DNA from: Photorhabdus sp. CRCIA-P01
GTDB taxonomy: Bacteria > Pseudomonadota > Gammaproteobacteria > Enterobacterales > Enterobacteriaceae
DNA: 64,000 nt
Assembly (NCBI RefSeq): GCF_003545805.1
Contig: NZ_NMQR01000001.1
Location: 220,702 to 284,701, forward strand
Direction: 5' to 3'
Part shown: piece after piece, positions 35,597-46,458 of the stretch
Numbering within the stretch: the first letter of the stretch is position 1
Layout of the letters: every line of letters begins with the position of its first letter
Translations under genes and position numbers: made by a program
Notes under the pieces: model-generated
What the model saw: only the letters and a program-made list of their open reading frames with translations
Databases searched by the model: none
What the model was told of the DNA's origin: nothing

Positions 35597-37507
35597 TTAA
35601 CTGTTTTTCAATGTTTCCAATTCCTGCCAGCGATCAAAAGCAACTTCTAACGCTTGCTCTTTTTGAGACAGTTCAGTCAATATTTTTTGGGTCACTACAT
35701 GAGGCTGATTAAAAAATTCAGGATCACTCACTTGAGATTGTAACTGATCAAACTCTTCTTCCAGTTTCTCCAGCAATGATGGTAACTGCTCTAATTCTCG
35801 CAATAAATGATAACTCATTTTGTTACGAGAGCTTTTCGACGGCTCTTTAATCTTTTCTACTTTAACATCCGTTTGAAGTTTTCTCTCATTTTGCCGACGC
35901 AACGATACAGCCTGTTCGCGCTGTTGCTGAGCATCGTAATAACCACCAACATAATTATTGATCTCACCATTACCTTCAAAAATCCAGCATTCCGCCACAG
36001 AGTTATCAACAAATTGACGATCATGACTCACCAGCAATACAGTACCTTTATAACTGTCTACCAGCTCTTCCAGCAGCTCTAATGTTTCTACATCCAGATC
36101 ATTGGTCGGTTCATCAAGTACCAACAGATTACTGGGTTTCAGGAACAGACGCGCCAGTAACAACCGGTTCCTTTCACCACCAGAAAGCGCTTTAACCGGT
36201 GTCATTGCCCGTTTGGGATGAAACAGAAAGTCCTGTAAATAACCCAGAACATGACGAGGGCGGCCATTCACCATCACTTCCTGTTTACCTTCAGCCAGGT
36301 TATCCATCACCGTTCTTTCCGGATCAAGTGCTATACGATGCTGATCAAAATAAGCAACTTCTAATTTAGTACCACAATGAACACGGCCACTATCAGATTG
36401 CAGCTCACCCAACATCAGTTTCAATAAGGTTGTTTTGCCACAACCATTTGGTCCCACCAGTGCAATTTTATCCCCACGCTGAATTTGCGCACTGAAATGA
36501 TTGACCAGTTTCCTTTCACCAATTTGATAGTTAACATTTTCCAGCTTAAAGACAATTTTGCCGGAACGACTCGCTTTTTCCATCTGTATTTTAGCGGTTC
36601 CCATTACTTCACGGCGTTGTGAACGCTCAATACGTAATGCCTTCAATGCCCTAACACGCCCTTCATTACGAGTACGACGCGCTTTAATCCCCTGACGGAT
36701 CCACACTTCTTCCTGAGCCAACTTACGATCAAATTCAGCATTTTGCATCTCTTCCACACGCAACGCTTCTTCTTTTCCTTCAAGAAACTTATCGTAATTA
36801 CCCGGCCAGGATACTAACTTGCCACGATCCAAATCGACAATACGGGTTGCCATATTGTGAATAAATGAACGGTCATGAGAAATAAAAACAAGGCTACCCT
36901 GAAAATCTTTCAGGAAATTCTCTAGCCATTCAATCGTATCAATATCCAAGTGGTTAGTTGGTTCATCAAGAAGCAAAACTTTTGGCGAACTAACCAACGC
37001 CCTTCCCAATGCTGCTTTACGCAACCAACCACCTGAAAGAGAAGAGAGCTTCGCTTCCGCAGGTAAAGAGAGCTGTTTCAATACGTCATTAATACGGCTG
37101 TCCAGTGACCATAACCCACGGATATCCAGCACCTCCTGCAATTCCGCCAGGCGATTAAGGTTTTTCTCATTTGGCTCCTGCTCCACCAAGCGGGAAACCA
37201 GATGAAAAGATTTAATATATTCGGCCTGCTCCTGAACACCTTCGGCAACAAAATCAAAAACCGTCCCTTCTACATCACGGGGGGGATCCTGTTGTAAGCG
37301 GGCGACAACCAGATCCTGTTCGTAAATAACCTGACCATCATCCAGCGGTTGCTCTTTTGCTAATACCCGTAACAAAGTAGATTTTCCAGCACCGTTACGG
37401 CCAACCAGGCAAACCCTTTCATTTTCTTCTATATGCAATTCTGCATTATCAAGTAATGGCGCATCACTGAACGACAACCACGCACCAGATAAATTGATCA
37501 ATGACAT
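35597..37507 (-). CDS. uup: ABC-F ATPase Uup
   Basis: A 636-residue ABC-F protein with two ATPase domains: Walker A GRNGAGKSTL (first) and GPNGCGKTTL (second), signatures LSGGWLRKAALGRAL and LSGGERNRLLLARL, and Walker B LLLDEPTNHLD and LVLDEPTNDLD. The linker between the domains and a C-terminal coiled coil (about 555-636) mark Uup, which affects precise transposon excision and ribosome function. Five bases separate it from rlmL upstream, so they are co-transcribed. Confidence 0.96.
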   Translation of the reverse strand: MSLINLSGAWLSFSDAPLLDNAELHIEENERVCLVGRNGAGKSTLLRVLAKEQPLDDGQVIYEQDLVVARLQQDPPRDVEGTVFDFVAEGVQEQAEYIKSFHLVSRLVEQEPNEKNLNRLAELQEVLDIRGLWSLDSRINDVLKQLSLPAEAKLSSLSGGWLRKAALGRALVSSPKVLLLDEPTNHLDIDTIEWLENFLKDFQGSLVFISHDRSFIHNMATRIVDLDRGKLVSWPGNYDKFLEGKEEALRVEEMQNAEFDRKLAQEEVWIRQGIKARRTRNEGRVRALKALRIERSQRREVMGTAKIQMEKASRSGKIVFKLENVNYQIGERKLVNHFSAQIQRGDKIALVGPNGCGKTTLLKLMLGELQSDSGRVHCGTKLEVAYFDQHRIALDPERTVMDNLAEGKQEVMVNGRPRHVLGYLQDFLFHPKRAMTPVKALSGGERNRLLLARLFLKPSNLLVLDEPTNDLDVETLELLEELVDSYKGTVLLVSHDRQFVDNSVAECWIFEGNGEINNYVGGYYDAQQQREQAVSLRRQNERKLQTDVKVEKIKEPSKSSRNKMSYHLLRELEQLPSLLEKLEEEFDQLQSQVSDPEFFNQPHVVTQKILTELSQKEQALEVAFDRWQELETLKNS

Positions 37508-37512
37508 AGTAA

Positions 37513-39630
37513 TTATTTTTCCTCACCAGCATGACGTAATAGCCAGCAGTTGTGAATCTGACGGTTGCGGGCAAAATCCTGCGACTGGGTTTTACGGGTG
37601 ATTTCTTCCGCCACCAAGCCAACTTTTTCCAGCTCAGCAAAATCCATTTTAAAACCACGTTTATTATTAGAGAACATCAGCGTTCCCCCACGACGCAACA
37701 AGCGCTTAAGCTGTCTCATCAACATGATATGGTCGCGTTGTACATCAAATGTATCTTCCATTCGTTTAGAATTGGAAAAAGTCGGCGGATCAATAAAAAT
37801 CAAATCAAACTGTTCATTGGCTCGTGCCAACCAAGCGAGACAATCTGCCTGAATCAACCGATGCTGACGCCCTGTTAATCCATTAGCCTGTAAGTTCCGT
37901 TCAGCCCATTCAAGATAAGTGCGAGACATATCAACCGTCGTTGTTGAACGCGCGCCTCCTAATCCAGCATGTACCGTCGCTGCTCCGGTATAAGCAAACA
38001 GATTCAGAAAATCTTTTCCTTCACTCATTTCACCTAGCATTTTCCGGGCAATACGATGATCAAGGAACAAGCCAGTGTCCAAATAGTCAGTTAAATTGAC
38101 CCAGAATTTTGCGTCATACTCATTTACCAGAAAGAATTCCTGTTTTTCCGCCATTCTTTCATACTGGCTTTTGCCTTTCTGACGCTGACGAGTTTTAAGT
38201 ATTAATTGATTTGATGAGAGTCCGAGAATTTGCATCGTTGCACTGATAACATCGAATAAACGCTGACGCGCTTTATTAGCATCAACACTTTTCGGCGGAG
38301 CATATTCCTGAATCACTACTTTATCCGCATAACGGTCAACAGCCACATTGTATTCTGGCAAATCAGCATCATACAAACGATAACAATTAATTCCTTGCTG
38401 TTTTGCCCAATGGGTTAATTTCTTTTCATTTTTGCGCAGACGGTTGGCATAATCTTCCGCCACATTCACCTCTGATGAATGCGGTTTATCTGACAACTGA
38501 TAATTTTTCTGTACGCAATCCAGTGGACCATTTTTAGCTTTAAACTCACGTTCAGCCCGTAATTGCAGACAACTCAGCAATTCAGGTGACTCACTGAATA
38601 GCGACAGGCGCCAGCTAGGGAAACGGCTTTTCATGATCCGCCCAAACAAACTATGTAGTGCAATCAATGCCGGCTCACTTTCCAAACGCTCACCATAAGG
38701 TGGATTACTTAATACTGTTCCAGCCGGGCCTTCTGGTAACGGATTTTCCAGACGACTGGCATCACCTTGCTGGAAAGTTATCAACCGTGCAACCCCTGCT
38801 CTACGAGCATTTGACCGAGCCATATCCAGCACTCGGCGATCAATATCAGAACCAACAAAACGGCAAGTGGTCTCCTGAAGACCTTTACGAAAACGGATCT
38901 GCGCTTCCGTGGTCACCTCACGCCAAATTGCTTCATCATGTTTTAACCAGGCAGTGAAGCCCCAATGATCACGATGTAAACCCGGAGCACGATCAGCCGC
39001 CATCATCGCGGCTTCAATCAATAATGTGCCTGAACCACACATAGGATCGACCATCGGAGTACCAATCTGCCAGCCTGAACGTAAAATAATCGCCGCAGCC
39101 AGATTTTCTTTCAGCGGAGCCTGACCCGCAAGATCGCGATAACCTCGGATATGCAAACCATCACCACTCAAATCCAATGCAATACTGGCTTTCTCTTTAT
39201 TTAGGAAAACATTAATACGAACATCCGGTTGCTGCTTTGCCACATTCGGGCGTTGATCCAACTTACGAATAAAACTATCGACAATGGCGTCTTTAACTTT
39301 TAACGCACCATATTGCGTGTTACGTATCTCTTCATTTGTACCACTGAAATGCACAGAGAAAGTGCTATGTACAGAAAAAACCTGGCTCCAATCAATTGAC
39401 TGAACCCCAAGATAGAGATCTAAATCGCTATAAACATTAAATTCGTTTAGCGGTAGTAAAATACGTGATGCCAGCCTGCTCCACATCAGACTTTTATACA
39501 TCACTAGACCATCACCTTGAAAATGAACTCCACCTTGCACAATCTTGCATGATTGCGCACCCAGCATTTCCAGTTCGTTCTTCAACAATTCTTCTAATCC
39601 ACGCGCCGTGCTGGCAAACAAAGAGTTCAT
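37513..39630 (-). CDS. rlmL: RlmKL, bifunctional 23S rRNA methyltransferase
   Basis: This fusion makes m2G2445 (RlmL part) and m7G2069 (RlmK part) in 23S rRNA. The 705-residue product has THUMP (about 1-160), the first methyltransferase ([17 protein letters not shown] loop; catalytic SNPPYGER) and the second ([30 protein letters not shown]). I start at ATG 39628-39630 ([16 protein letters not shown]), as in E. coli; the frame extends ten codons further without support. Divergent from ycbX. Confidence 0.95.
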   Translation of the reverse strand: MNSLFASTARGLEELLKNELEMLGAQSCKIVQGGVHFQGDGLVMYKSLMWSRLASRILLPLNEFNVYSDLDLYLGVQSIDWSQVFSVHSTFSVHFSGTNEEIRNTQYGALKVKDAIVDSFIRKLDQRPNVAKQQPDVRINVFLNKEKASIALDLSGDGLHIRGYRDLAGQAPLKENLAAAIILRSGWQIGTPMVDPMCGSGTLLIEAAMMAADRAPGLHRDHWGFTAWLKHDEAIWREVTTEAQIRFRKGLQETTCRFVGSDIDRRVLDMARSNARRAGVARLITFQQGDASRLENPLPEGPAGTVLSNPPYGERLESEPALIALHSLFGRIMKSRFPSWRLSLFSESPELLSCLQLRAEREFKAKNGPLDCVQKNYQLSDKPHSSEVNVAEDYANRLRKNEKKLTHWAKQQGINCYRLYDADLPEYNVAVDRYADKVVIQEYAPPKSVDANKARQRLFDVISATMQILGLSSNQLILKTRQRQKGKSQYERMAEKQEFFLVNEYDAKFWVNLTDYLDTGLFLDHRIARKMLGEMSEGKDFLNLFAYTGAATVHAGLGGARSTTTVDMSRTYLEWAERNLQANGLTGRQHRLIQADCLAWLARANEQFDLIFIDPPTFSNSKRMEDTFDVQRDHIMLMRQLKRLLRRGGTLMFSNNKRGFKMDFAELEKVGLVAEEITRKTQSQDFARNRQIHNCWLLRHAGEEK

Positions 39631-39732
39631 ATGACATATCACCAAAAAGAAAATTGTCACGCATTATAGCCAATCCGGGTGACATGTCATAAAGTTGCTC
39701 ATGTCAGAAAAATGTTTTGTGGAGATTAATGG

Positions 39733-40842
39733 ATGATCACGCTGTCTCGCCTGTATACCCACCCAGTGAAATCCATGCGTGGTTTGCAACTTTCCCATGC
39801 ATTAGTCAGTGAAAGTGGCCTCATATTTGATCGCAATTTTATGGTCACAACGACAGATGGAACTTTTATCACTGCCCGTAAGTACCCGCAGATGCTGTTA
39901 TTTACTCCTGCTATGTTAAATAATGGTATTTATTTGTGCGCACCCAATGGAGAAAACACCACGATACTTTACCGTGATTTCCTACCTGAACAGCAACCCA
40001 CGGAAGTATGGGGCAACCATTTTACAGCCCTCATTGCACCAGAAACCGTTAACCAATGGCTAAGTAGTTTCTTTGACATTCCGGTGCAATTACGCTGGTT
40101 AAGCCATGAATTAACCCGCAGAGTAAAAAAACACCCTGAGATTCCATTATCATTCGCGGATGGTTATCCATTTCTGCTTATTAATGAAGCCTCATTTCAT
40201 TTATTACAACAACGTTGCCCGGCTAGTATTAAACTAGAGCAATTTCGCCCAAATATCGTCATTACTGGCGCAGAAGCATTTGCGGAAGATAGCTGGCAAT
40301 CAATTCAAATTGGGGATGTTATTTTTGATTTACCTAAACCATGCAGCCGCTGTATTCTGACCACCGTCAGCATTGATAAAGGCATTAAAAACCCAAACGG
40401 AGAGCCATTAGCGACATTACAATCATTCCGTACAGCAGAAAACGGTGATGTCGATTTTGGTCAGAATCTCATTGCCCGTTCAAGTGGTATTATTCGAATC
40501 GGGGATAGTGTCACAGTATTAGCTAAAAAAGATCCGCATCAATATGGCAGCAGTGAAAAAGCTGAAGATATTGATATACCAAAAACAAATGAGCAATCCG
40601 TCATTATCAAATATAACGGACAAACTTTTACAGGTAACAATCAACAAATTATTTTAGAGCAACTGGAACAACAAGGAATAAGAATCCCTTATTCATGTCG
40701 GGCAGGCATATGTGGATGTTGTAAAATTTCTTTAATTAAAGGAGATGTTTTTCCTTTAAAAGCCACGGCAATTAAAGAAAATGGTCAAATCCTGGCTTGC
40801 TGTTGTATCCCAAAGAATAACCTTATTCTTAATAATAAATAA
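39733..40842 (+). CDS. ycbX: YcbX, MOSC-domain and 2Fe-2S protein
   Basis: YcbX reduces N-hydroxylated base analogues with a molybdenum cofactor. The 369 residues have the MOSC N domain ([15 protein letters not shown]), the MOSC domain with the Moco-linked Cys ([12 protein letters not shown]) and a C-terminal 2Fe-2S ferredoxin domain ([13 protein letters not shown] and a last Cys pair CCCIP). The next bases after its stop continue into a remnant of a glycosyltransferase gene. Confidence 0.95.
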   Translation: MITLSRLYTHPVKSMRGLQLSHALVSESGLIFDRNFMVTTTDGTFITARKYPQMLLFTPAMLNNGIYLCAPNGENTTILYRDFLPEQQPTEVWGNHFTALIAPETVNQWLSSFFDIPVQLRWLSHELTRRVKKHPEIPLSFADGYPFLLINEASFHLLQQRCPASIKLEQFRPNIVITGAEAFAEDSWQSIQIGDVIFDLPKPCSRCILTTVSIDKGIKNPNGEPLATLQSFRTAENGDVDFGQNLIARSSGIIRIGDSVTVLAKKDPHQYGSSEKAEDIDIPKTNEQSVIIKYNGQTFTGNNQQIILEQLEQQGIRIPYSCRAGICGCCKISLIKGDVFPLKATAIKENGQILACCCIPKNNLILNNK

Positions 40843-40845
40843 TAT

Positions 40846-40911
40846 GACGCATTAGCAGAAATATCTAAGCATGTAGAACAATTAATTCTTCAACAAAGAA
40901 GCGTTATCTAA
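40846..40911 (+). pseudogene. 3' end remnant of a third glycosyltransferase copy
   Basis: Starting four bases after the ycbX stop, 66 bases encode DALAEISKHVEQLILQQRSVI and a stop, matching the last residues of the two intact glycosyltransferases downstream (DALAAISRHVEQLILEQSRIN). Similarity goes on past the stop (TAAACCCTA, CTCC, TTTTGG, GGGAGGAG). So a third copy once stood here and only its tail remains. Confidence 0.88.
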
Positions 40912-41132
40912 ACCCTAACTCCGTTATCATCCTCCCTATTTTGGCACTAACATAACCTAAAGGGAGGAGATTAATGAACCATGTTTCATAATTTCACCAA
41001 GAAATCAATCATATTGATTATTGCAATAATGAATTAATTATTACAATAATGAATTTATGACTACTATCATAAAATGATTACACTCTAATCAGGAGCTAAA
41101 GCAACTCAACCAAAACACAAAAGGAGTAAGTC

Positions 41133-42431
41133 ATGGCACGTATCATCATTGCTGCAATCGCAACACCCGGACATGTCTATCCGATGTTGAAGATTGCTCA
41201 ATCACTGATAGCACAAGGACATCAGGTAACCGTATTCACTGGTGCGTTATTTCGCCAACAGGTAGAAACTTTAAGCGCACAATTTGTCCCTTTTGATGAA
41301 CGGATAGATTTTGACTACCGCCATTTAGAACAGCATTTCCCCGACCGTGCTCAACTTCCTCCGGGCAATGTGCAAATGGCACTGGCATTCAAGAATTTCT
41401 TCTCAGCTCCAATCCCACTTCTTGACCACCAATTACGGCAAATTATCCGTGAACAACAAGCAGATCTGCTGATAGCCGAGAACTGCTTTTATGGCATATT
41501 ACCCCTGCTGCAAGAAGAAAAAACCCATCGCCTTCCAGTCATAGTCATTGGCATAACACCTCTGGCTTACTCTTCGAAAGATTCAATTTTCTGGGGACCA
41601 CGTATCCCACCTGCGGTATTACCACCAGAATTGACACATGAACAGCTCGTCGATAAAGCCAACCAACAACTCATAGCCGAAGTGCAGGATAGCTTCAATG
41701 ATTCATTAATCCAATCAGGAGGCTCTGCATTAACCAGACTTTTCAACGATGAAGTCATCTTTGGTGCTGATCGCTTTTTGCAACTCTCAACTCTGGCATT
41801 TGAATATCCACGAGAAGGATTGCCTGATACAGTCCATTTTATTGGGCCACTTCCCAACCCTGCACCGACAACGACATCACCTCAATTATGGGAAGAAGAT
41901 GATCCACGTCCATTGGTTATAGTTACTCAGGGTACTATCTCCAATACCGATTTAAATCAGTTAATCCTCCCCACATTGCATGCACTGGCTACATTACCGG
42001 TACGTATATTGGCCACCACCGGTGGCAGATCGGTAGAAAAACTGAGTAAAGATCTACCTGAAAACGCGCGCGCCGAAGAATTTATTTCATTTGAGCACTG
42101 GCTGCCGAAAGCTTCATTGCTAATATCCAATGGGGGTTATGGAACCATTAATTATGCTCTCAGCCACGGAACACCATTACTCATTGCAGATGCAGGAGAA
42201 GGCAAGCAGGAAGCCGCTTTTCGTGTCGTATGGGCTGGATGCGGTATTAATCTGGATACAGCACATCCCACTGAATCTCAACTTAAGCAAACAGTAGAAA
42301 ACATGCTGAGTACAGATTTATTTAAACAACGTGCACAAATTGTCCAAAAAGATTACGCAAAACATGATGCATTAGCAGCAATATCCCGTCACGTAGAACA
42401 ATTGATTCTTGAACAAAGCCGCATTAACTAA
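41133..42431 (+). CDS. UDP-glycosyltransferase family protein, copy 1
   Basis: A 432-residue family 1 glycosyltransferase (GT-B fold) of the macrolide/zeaxanthin glycosyltransferase type. The N-terminal acceptor domain starts ARIIIAAIATPGHVYPMLKIAQSL, and the C-terminal donor domain has PLVIVTQGTISN, then ISFEHWLPKASLLISNGGYGTINYALSHGTPLLI, the nucleotide-sugar signature. The likely substrate is a small molecule of secondary metabolism; the acceptor is not known. No resistance or biosynthesis gene is adjacent. About 85 percent similar by eye to copy 2, and each has its own AGGAG site and upstream region (also duplicated, 41020-41132 versus 42530-42658). Confidence 0.9.
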   Translation: MARIIIAAIATPGHVYPMLKIAQSLIAQGHQVTVFTGALFRQQVETLSAQFVPFDERIDFDYRHLEQHFPDRAQLPPGNVQMALAFKNFFSAPIPLLDHQLRQIIREQQADLLIAENCFYGILPLLQEEKTHRLPVIVIGITPLAYSSKDSIFWGPRIPPAVLPPELTHEQLVDKANQQLIAEVQDSFNDSLIQSGGSALTRLFNDEVIFGADRFLQLSTLAFEYPREGLPDTVHFIGPLPNPAPTTTSPQLWEEDDPRPLVIVTQGTISNTDLNQLILPTLHALATLPVRILATTGGRSVEKLSKDLPENARAEEFISFEHWLPKASLLISNGGYGTINYALSHGTPLLIADAGEGKQEAAFRVVWAGCGINLDTAHPTESQLKQTVENMLSTDLFKQRAQIVQKDYAKHDALAAISRHVEQLILEQSRIN

Positions 42432-42658
42432 ACCCTAGATACCTCCGTCTTTCCTCTCCATTTTGGTGCTAACACAGACCGACAGGGAGAGGAAATCGGC
42501 ATATTTCATTACATCATAAAAAAATCAATAACAGTTATTATTTGCATAATACATTATTATTACTACAATGAATTTATGACAGTAGTCATAAAATGATCAC
42601 ACCCTGAGTCAGGAGCTAGCTAGCGTAATTAAATCAAAACAATATAGAGGAGCAAGTT

Positions 42659-43954
42659 ATGGCACGAATTGTCATTGCAGCGGTTGCAACACCCGGGCAT
42701 GTCTATCCGATGTTAAAGGTAACTCAATCACTGATAACGCAAGGACATCAGGTAACTGTCTTCACTGGCGCGTTATTTCGCCAACAAGTAGAAGCTTTAA
42801 ACGCACAATTTATCCCTTTTGATGAGCAAATAGACTTTGATTACCGCCACTTAAAGCAACGTTTTCCTGACCGAGCGCACCTTCCGCCAGGAAATCTGCA
42901 AATGGCACTCGCGTTTAAAGATTTCTTCTGTAGCCCAATCCCATTCCTCAACCGCCAACTACAACAAATCATCCATGAACAGCAAGCAGAATTACTTATA
43001 GCCGAGAATTGCTTTTATGGCATATTGCCACTGTTGCAAAAAGAAAAAGCTCATCGCCTTCCCGTGATCATAATTGGCATAACGCCTCTGGCTTACTCTT
43101 CGAAAGATTCAATTTTCTGGGGGCCACGTATCCCACCCGCACTATTACCATCAGAATTGACACATGAACAACTCGTAGATGAGGAAACCCGGCAACTAAT
43201 AACCGAAGTGCAGGATAGCTTCAATGATGCATTAGCTCAGTCAGGATGCGCTACGTTAACCAGATTTTTCAACGATGAAGTCATTTTGGGCTCTGATCGC
43301 TTTTTGCAACTTTCAACCCTGGCATTTGAATACCCACGAGAAGGATTGCCTGATACAGTCCATTTTATTGGCCCACTCCCCAACCCCGCACCGATAACAG
43401 AATCACCTCAATTATGGGAAGAAGATGATCCACGCCCATTGGTTATAGTCACTCAAGGTACCATGTCTAATACCGATCTAAACCAGTTAGTTTTCCCCAC
43501 ATTGCGGGCACTGGCTACATTACCCGTGCGTGTATTAGCAACTACCGGTGGTAGATCAGTAGAAATACGGCCGGAAAACATACCCGACAACGCACGTATC
43601 GAAGAATTTATCTCATTTGAGCACTGGCTACCAAAAGCTTCATTGCTAATATCCAACGGGGGTTATGGAACCATTAATTATGCCCTTAACCACGGTACAC
43701 CAGTGCTTATTGCCGATACAGGAGAAGGCAAACAGGAAACAGCATTTCGCGTCGTATGGGCTGGATGCGGTATTAATCTGGATACAGCACAACCTACTGA
43801 ATCTCAGCTTAAGCAAACAGTGGAAAATATGCTACGTACAAACTTGTTTAAACAACGCGCACAAATCGTCCAAGACGATTACTCCAGTCACGACGCATTA
43901 GCAGCAATATCCCATCATGCAGAACAATTAATCTTCGAAAATCGTGCTAATTAA
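42659..43954 (+). CDS. UDP-glycosyltransferase family protein, copy 2
   Basis: A tandem copy of the preceding gene, 431 residues, same domain order and the same donor-site block (HWLPKASLLISNGGYGTINYAL). Differences are spread over the gene, mainly in the acceptor domain and around residues 155-200, and include many silent changes, so the duplication is not recent. Both frames are intact, suggesting retained and perhaps diverged acceptor use. An AGGAG site precedes the ATG. Located between ycbX and zapC, which are neighbours in E. coli, so the block is an insertion. Confidence 0.9.
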   Translation: MARIVIAAVATPGHVYPMLKVTQSLITQGHQVTVFTGALFRQQVEALNAQFIPFDEQIDFDYRHLKQRFPDRAHLPPGNLQMALAFKDFFCSPIPFLNRQLQQIIHEQQAELLIAENCFYGILPLLQKEKAHRLPVIIIGITPLAYSSKDSIFWGPRIPPALLPSELTHEQLVDEETRQLITEVQDSFNDALAQSGCATLTRFFNDEVILGSDRFLQLSTLAFEYPREGLPDTVHFIGPLPNPAPITESPQLWEEDDPRPLVIVTQGTMSNTDLNQLVFPTLRALATLPVRVLATTGGRSVEIRPENIPDNARIEEFISFEHWLPKASLLISNGGYGTINYALNHGTPVLIADTGEGKQETAFRVVWAGCGINLDTAQPTESQLKQTVENMLRTNLFKQRAQIVQDDYSSHDALAAISHHAEQLIFENRAN

Positions 43955-44302
43955 CTTCATTATCTCTCCTCCCCATCTCGGAACTCATGTTATCCAGAGG
44001 GGGAGGAAATTATAAAAATGCTTCTTATCTATTTTTCACGCCTGATTCAAATGAGCAAGCCATAGCTATTACATATAATAGGCAAGTTTCTGTGATAATA
44101 GCCAACTGGAGATTTTAGAACACAAGAAAAAAGTGACTTACTCATAATCAGATGGGAAGATGTGAATGCGATAATATTTCCTCAAATGATAAAGAACAAT
44201 TTTTTCAATTAAAAACCGTGATTATCTTCTGACTTGTCGCTCTATTTTCAAAAAGTGTCTTTACGCTTGGAAACCACAGAACCATGGGATCTTAAACCCA
44301 AA
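43955..44302. other. Gap between glycosyltransferase copy 2 and zapC, nothing recognised
   Basis: The first 60 bases repeat the 3' flank of copy 1 (CTCC...GGGGGAGGA). No gene or RNA seen in the rest. Confidence 0.4.
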
Positions 44303-44848
44303 TCAAATCGCAGTGCCATAAATTGGCATATAAATAGGTTCTACAAATGGCATCAATCGATCATTCATAATCTTAATTGGATCGCAAAAATTCATTACCC
44401 GATCAGATAACATCAATTGCGGTTGAGCTAGCAGACAAAGGCTCGCACTATCCCCAGCCTCTACGACTAAGAATATAGCACCTGTCCCGCAATCCTGGAG
44501 CTGTACCTGAATCAGTTCTCCTTGTACTGGCTTTTCTATCATGGCAAACCGGGAAAAATACCAGCTTCTTGGCATCTGTGGTTTAATAAAGCGGAAAGCC
44601 ACTAACGCATTAAGAACTAATTCAGCCCTGGATTCATCTGAAATATTAATTCGGCGTGTCTGTTCTTCAAAACAATAATAAAGCGTCGCATCTTCTACAG
44701 AAAACGAAGTTTCTCCCATTGCATGGGGTATCAGCATCTTAGCAGGAAAACAGGAACGAAAAACCATACCATTAGACAGATCGAGCATTACACGGTCATG
44801 GTCAGCATCAAAATACCAACGCCATTGGTCATCGGGTTTAATGTTCAT
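44303..44848 (-). CDS. zapC: ZapC, FtsZ-associated division protein
   Basis: ZapC bundles FtsZ filaments and stabilises the Z ring. The 181-residue protein begins MNIKPDDQWRWYFDADHDRVMLDLSNGMVFRS and has ELVLNALVAFRFIKPQMPRSW and LLAQPQLMLSDRVMNF, along the whole length of E. coli ZapC. An ERIC element lies just upstream of its start. Confidence 0.94.
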   Translation of the reverse strand: MNIKPDDQWRWYFDADHDRVMLDLSNGMVFRSCFPAKMLIPHAMGETSFSVEDATLYYCFEEQTRRINISDESRAELVLNALVAFRFIKPQMPRSWYFSRFAMIEKPVQGELIQVQLQDCGTGAIFLVVEAGDSASLCLLAQPQLMLSDRVMNFCDPIKIMNDRLMPFVEPIYMPIYGTAI

Positions 44849-44870
44849 GAGTTATCCTTTTATACCCGTC

Positions 44871-44987
44871 ATCTTTCAAGTTGCCTCTTTGTTGGCTGCA
44901 CTCACTCACCCCGGTCACATAGTTATCTATGCTCACGGGGATTCGTTCCCTTGCCGTCGCGATGCATCTTGAAATCCATAGGGTATA
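44871..44987. repeat. ERIC repeat upstream of zapC
   Basis: Imperfect palindrome bounded by TATACCC and GGGTATA, with the ERIC core (GTCACATAGTTATCTATGCTCACGGGG). It starts 22 bases upstream of the zapC ATG, so it would be part of the zapC leader. Confidence 0.9.
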
Positions 44988-45164
44988 TGCCAGAAAAACT
45001 TACATCGCCAAACAGATTGTAAATAACTTGCCCGCTATTCAGTGAAATAAGTCCTGCCATAATTAAGAGATATGCGAAGATACAGATAAAATTTAGGTGA
45101 TCAGAATGAATATAGACGAGTTGGGGGCAAAAATAAACCCCCAATGATAAATTAACAACAAGAT
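44988..45164. other. Gap between ERIC and pyrD end, nothing recognised
   Basis: Short AT-rich stretch with no supported gene; presumably holds the zapC promoter or the end of the pyrD transcript. Confidence 0.3.
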
Positions 45165-46175
45165 TTAGATATGATTGACGATATCTTTGATTAATTTTGG
45201 ACCATGATAGATAAATCCAGAGAAAATCTGTATTAAAGAAGCCCCAGCAGCTATTTTTTCTCTGGCCGCGGTGAGTGAATCTATTCCGCCAACACCGATA
45301 ATAGGAATTTTACCTCTTAATTCTTGAGAGAGCTGACGAATAACTTCTGTACTACGTAACTGAACCGGTCGGCCACTTAACCCACCAGCTTGTTGGCAAT
45401 AGTTAAGCCCTTCAACTAATCTCTTATCTAACGTTGTATTAGTGGCAATAGCACCATCGATATTATGACGAATTAAACTATCTGCAATTTGAATCAACTC
45501 TTCTTCAGAAAGATCTGGTGCGATTTTTACCGCAACAGGGATATATTTTTGGTATTTTTGCTGAAGTTCACCCTGTTTATTTTTAATCGCAGATAATAGA
45601 TCATCCAACGCTTCGCCGTATTGCAGTGTTCTTAAACCCGGAGTGTTGGGCGAAGAGATATTAATCGTGATATAACCAGCGTGAGGATAAACTTTATCCA
45701 TGCAGATTAAATAATCATCTTTTCCATGCTCTACTGGTGTATCTTTATTTTTGCCAATATTGATCCCAATAACTCCGCCATATTTTGCCTTTTTGACATT
45801 CTCCACCAGGTTATCAACACCAAGATTATTGAAGCCCATACGGTTAATTAACCCTTCTGCTTCGACGATACGAAATAATCTCGGTTTATCATTTCCTGCC
45901 TGAGCACGTGGGGTTACGGTGCCAATTTCAATAAAACCAAATCCCATTGCACCAAATGCATCAATACAATCGCCATCCTTATCAAGGCCCGCAGCCAGAC
46001 CAAGGGGATTTTTAAATGACAGGCCCATACAAGTAACAGGCTTTGTAGCAACTGACTGGTGGATAAGAAACTCGAAAGGACTACCGGTAATACGTTTGAG
46101 CTGGCGGAAGGTTAATTCGTGTGCCCGTTCCGGATCAAGCTGGAACAACGCCTTCCTGATGAGAGAGTAATACAT
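45165..46175 (-). CDS. pyrD: Dihydroorotate dehydrogenase (quinone), class 2
   Basis: PyrD oxidises dihydroorotate to orotate at the inner membrane with ubiquinone, the fourth step of pyrimidine synthesis. The 336 residues, as in E. coli, have the N-terminal membrane-associated helices ([23 protein letters not shown]), [13 protein letters not shown], the FMN sites, the catalytic Ser region [15 protein letters not shown] and [16 protein letters not shown] start at ATG 46173-46175 with GGAG six bases upstream. The frame reaches 60 codons further, without support. Confidence 0.96.
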   Translation of the reverse strand: MYYSLIRKALFQLDPERAHELTFRQLKRITGSPFEFLIHQSVATKPVTCMGLSFKNPLGLAAGLDKDGDCIDAFGAMGFGFIEIGTVTPRAQAGNDKPRLFRIVEAEGLINRMGFNNLGVDNLVENVKKAKYGGVIGINIGKNKDTPVEHGKDDYLICMDKVYPHAGYITINISSPNTPGLRTLQYGEALDDLLSAIKNKQGELQQKYQKYIPVAVKIAPDLSEEELIQIADSLIRHNIDGAIATNTTLDKRLVEGLNYCQQAGGLSGRPVQLRSTEVIRQLSQELRGKIPIIGVGGIDSLTAAREKIAAGASLIQIFSGFIYHGPKLIKDIVNHI

Positions 46176-46343
46176 GCGATCTCCTGAGATCAAGATAACA
46201 GGGAGTGACTGCTGTAAATTAAGCGCCGGGCATCTTAATAAGATTTGATCCGAATGTAAACGGATAGCAAGCAGAAATTTATTTTCCAAGAAAATAGGGC
46301 AAAAAGAATATCGGGCTAAATAACCATTAGCCCGATAAATAAC

Positions 46344-46458
46344 TATACCCTTCATCTTTCAAGTTGCTGCTTTCACTCACCCCAGTCACATAGTTACCTA
46401 TGTTCCTGGGGATTCGCTCACTTGCCGCCGCGCTGCAACTCGAAATCTATTAGGTATA
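46344..46458. repeat. ERIC repeat between pyrD and pepN
   Basis: Bounded by TATACCC and GGTATA, with the ERIC core (CACATAGTTACCTATGTTCCTGGGGATTCGC). It ends on the base before the pepN stop codon, so the pepN message ends in this hairpin. Confidence 0.9.
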
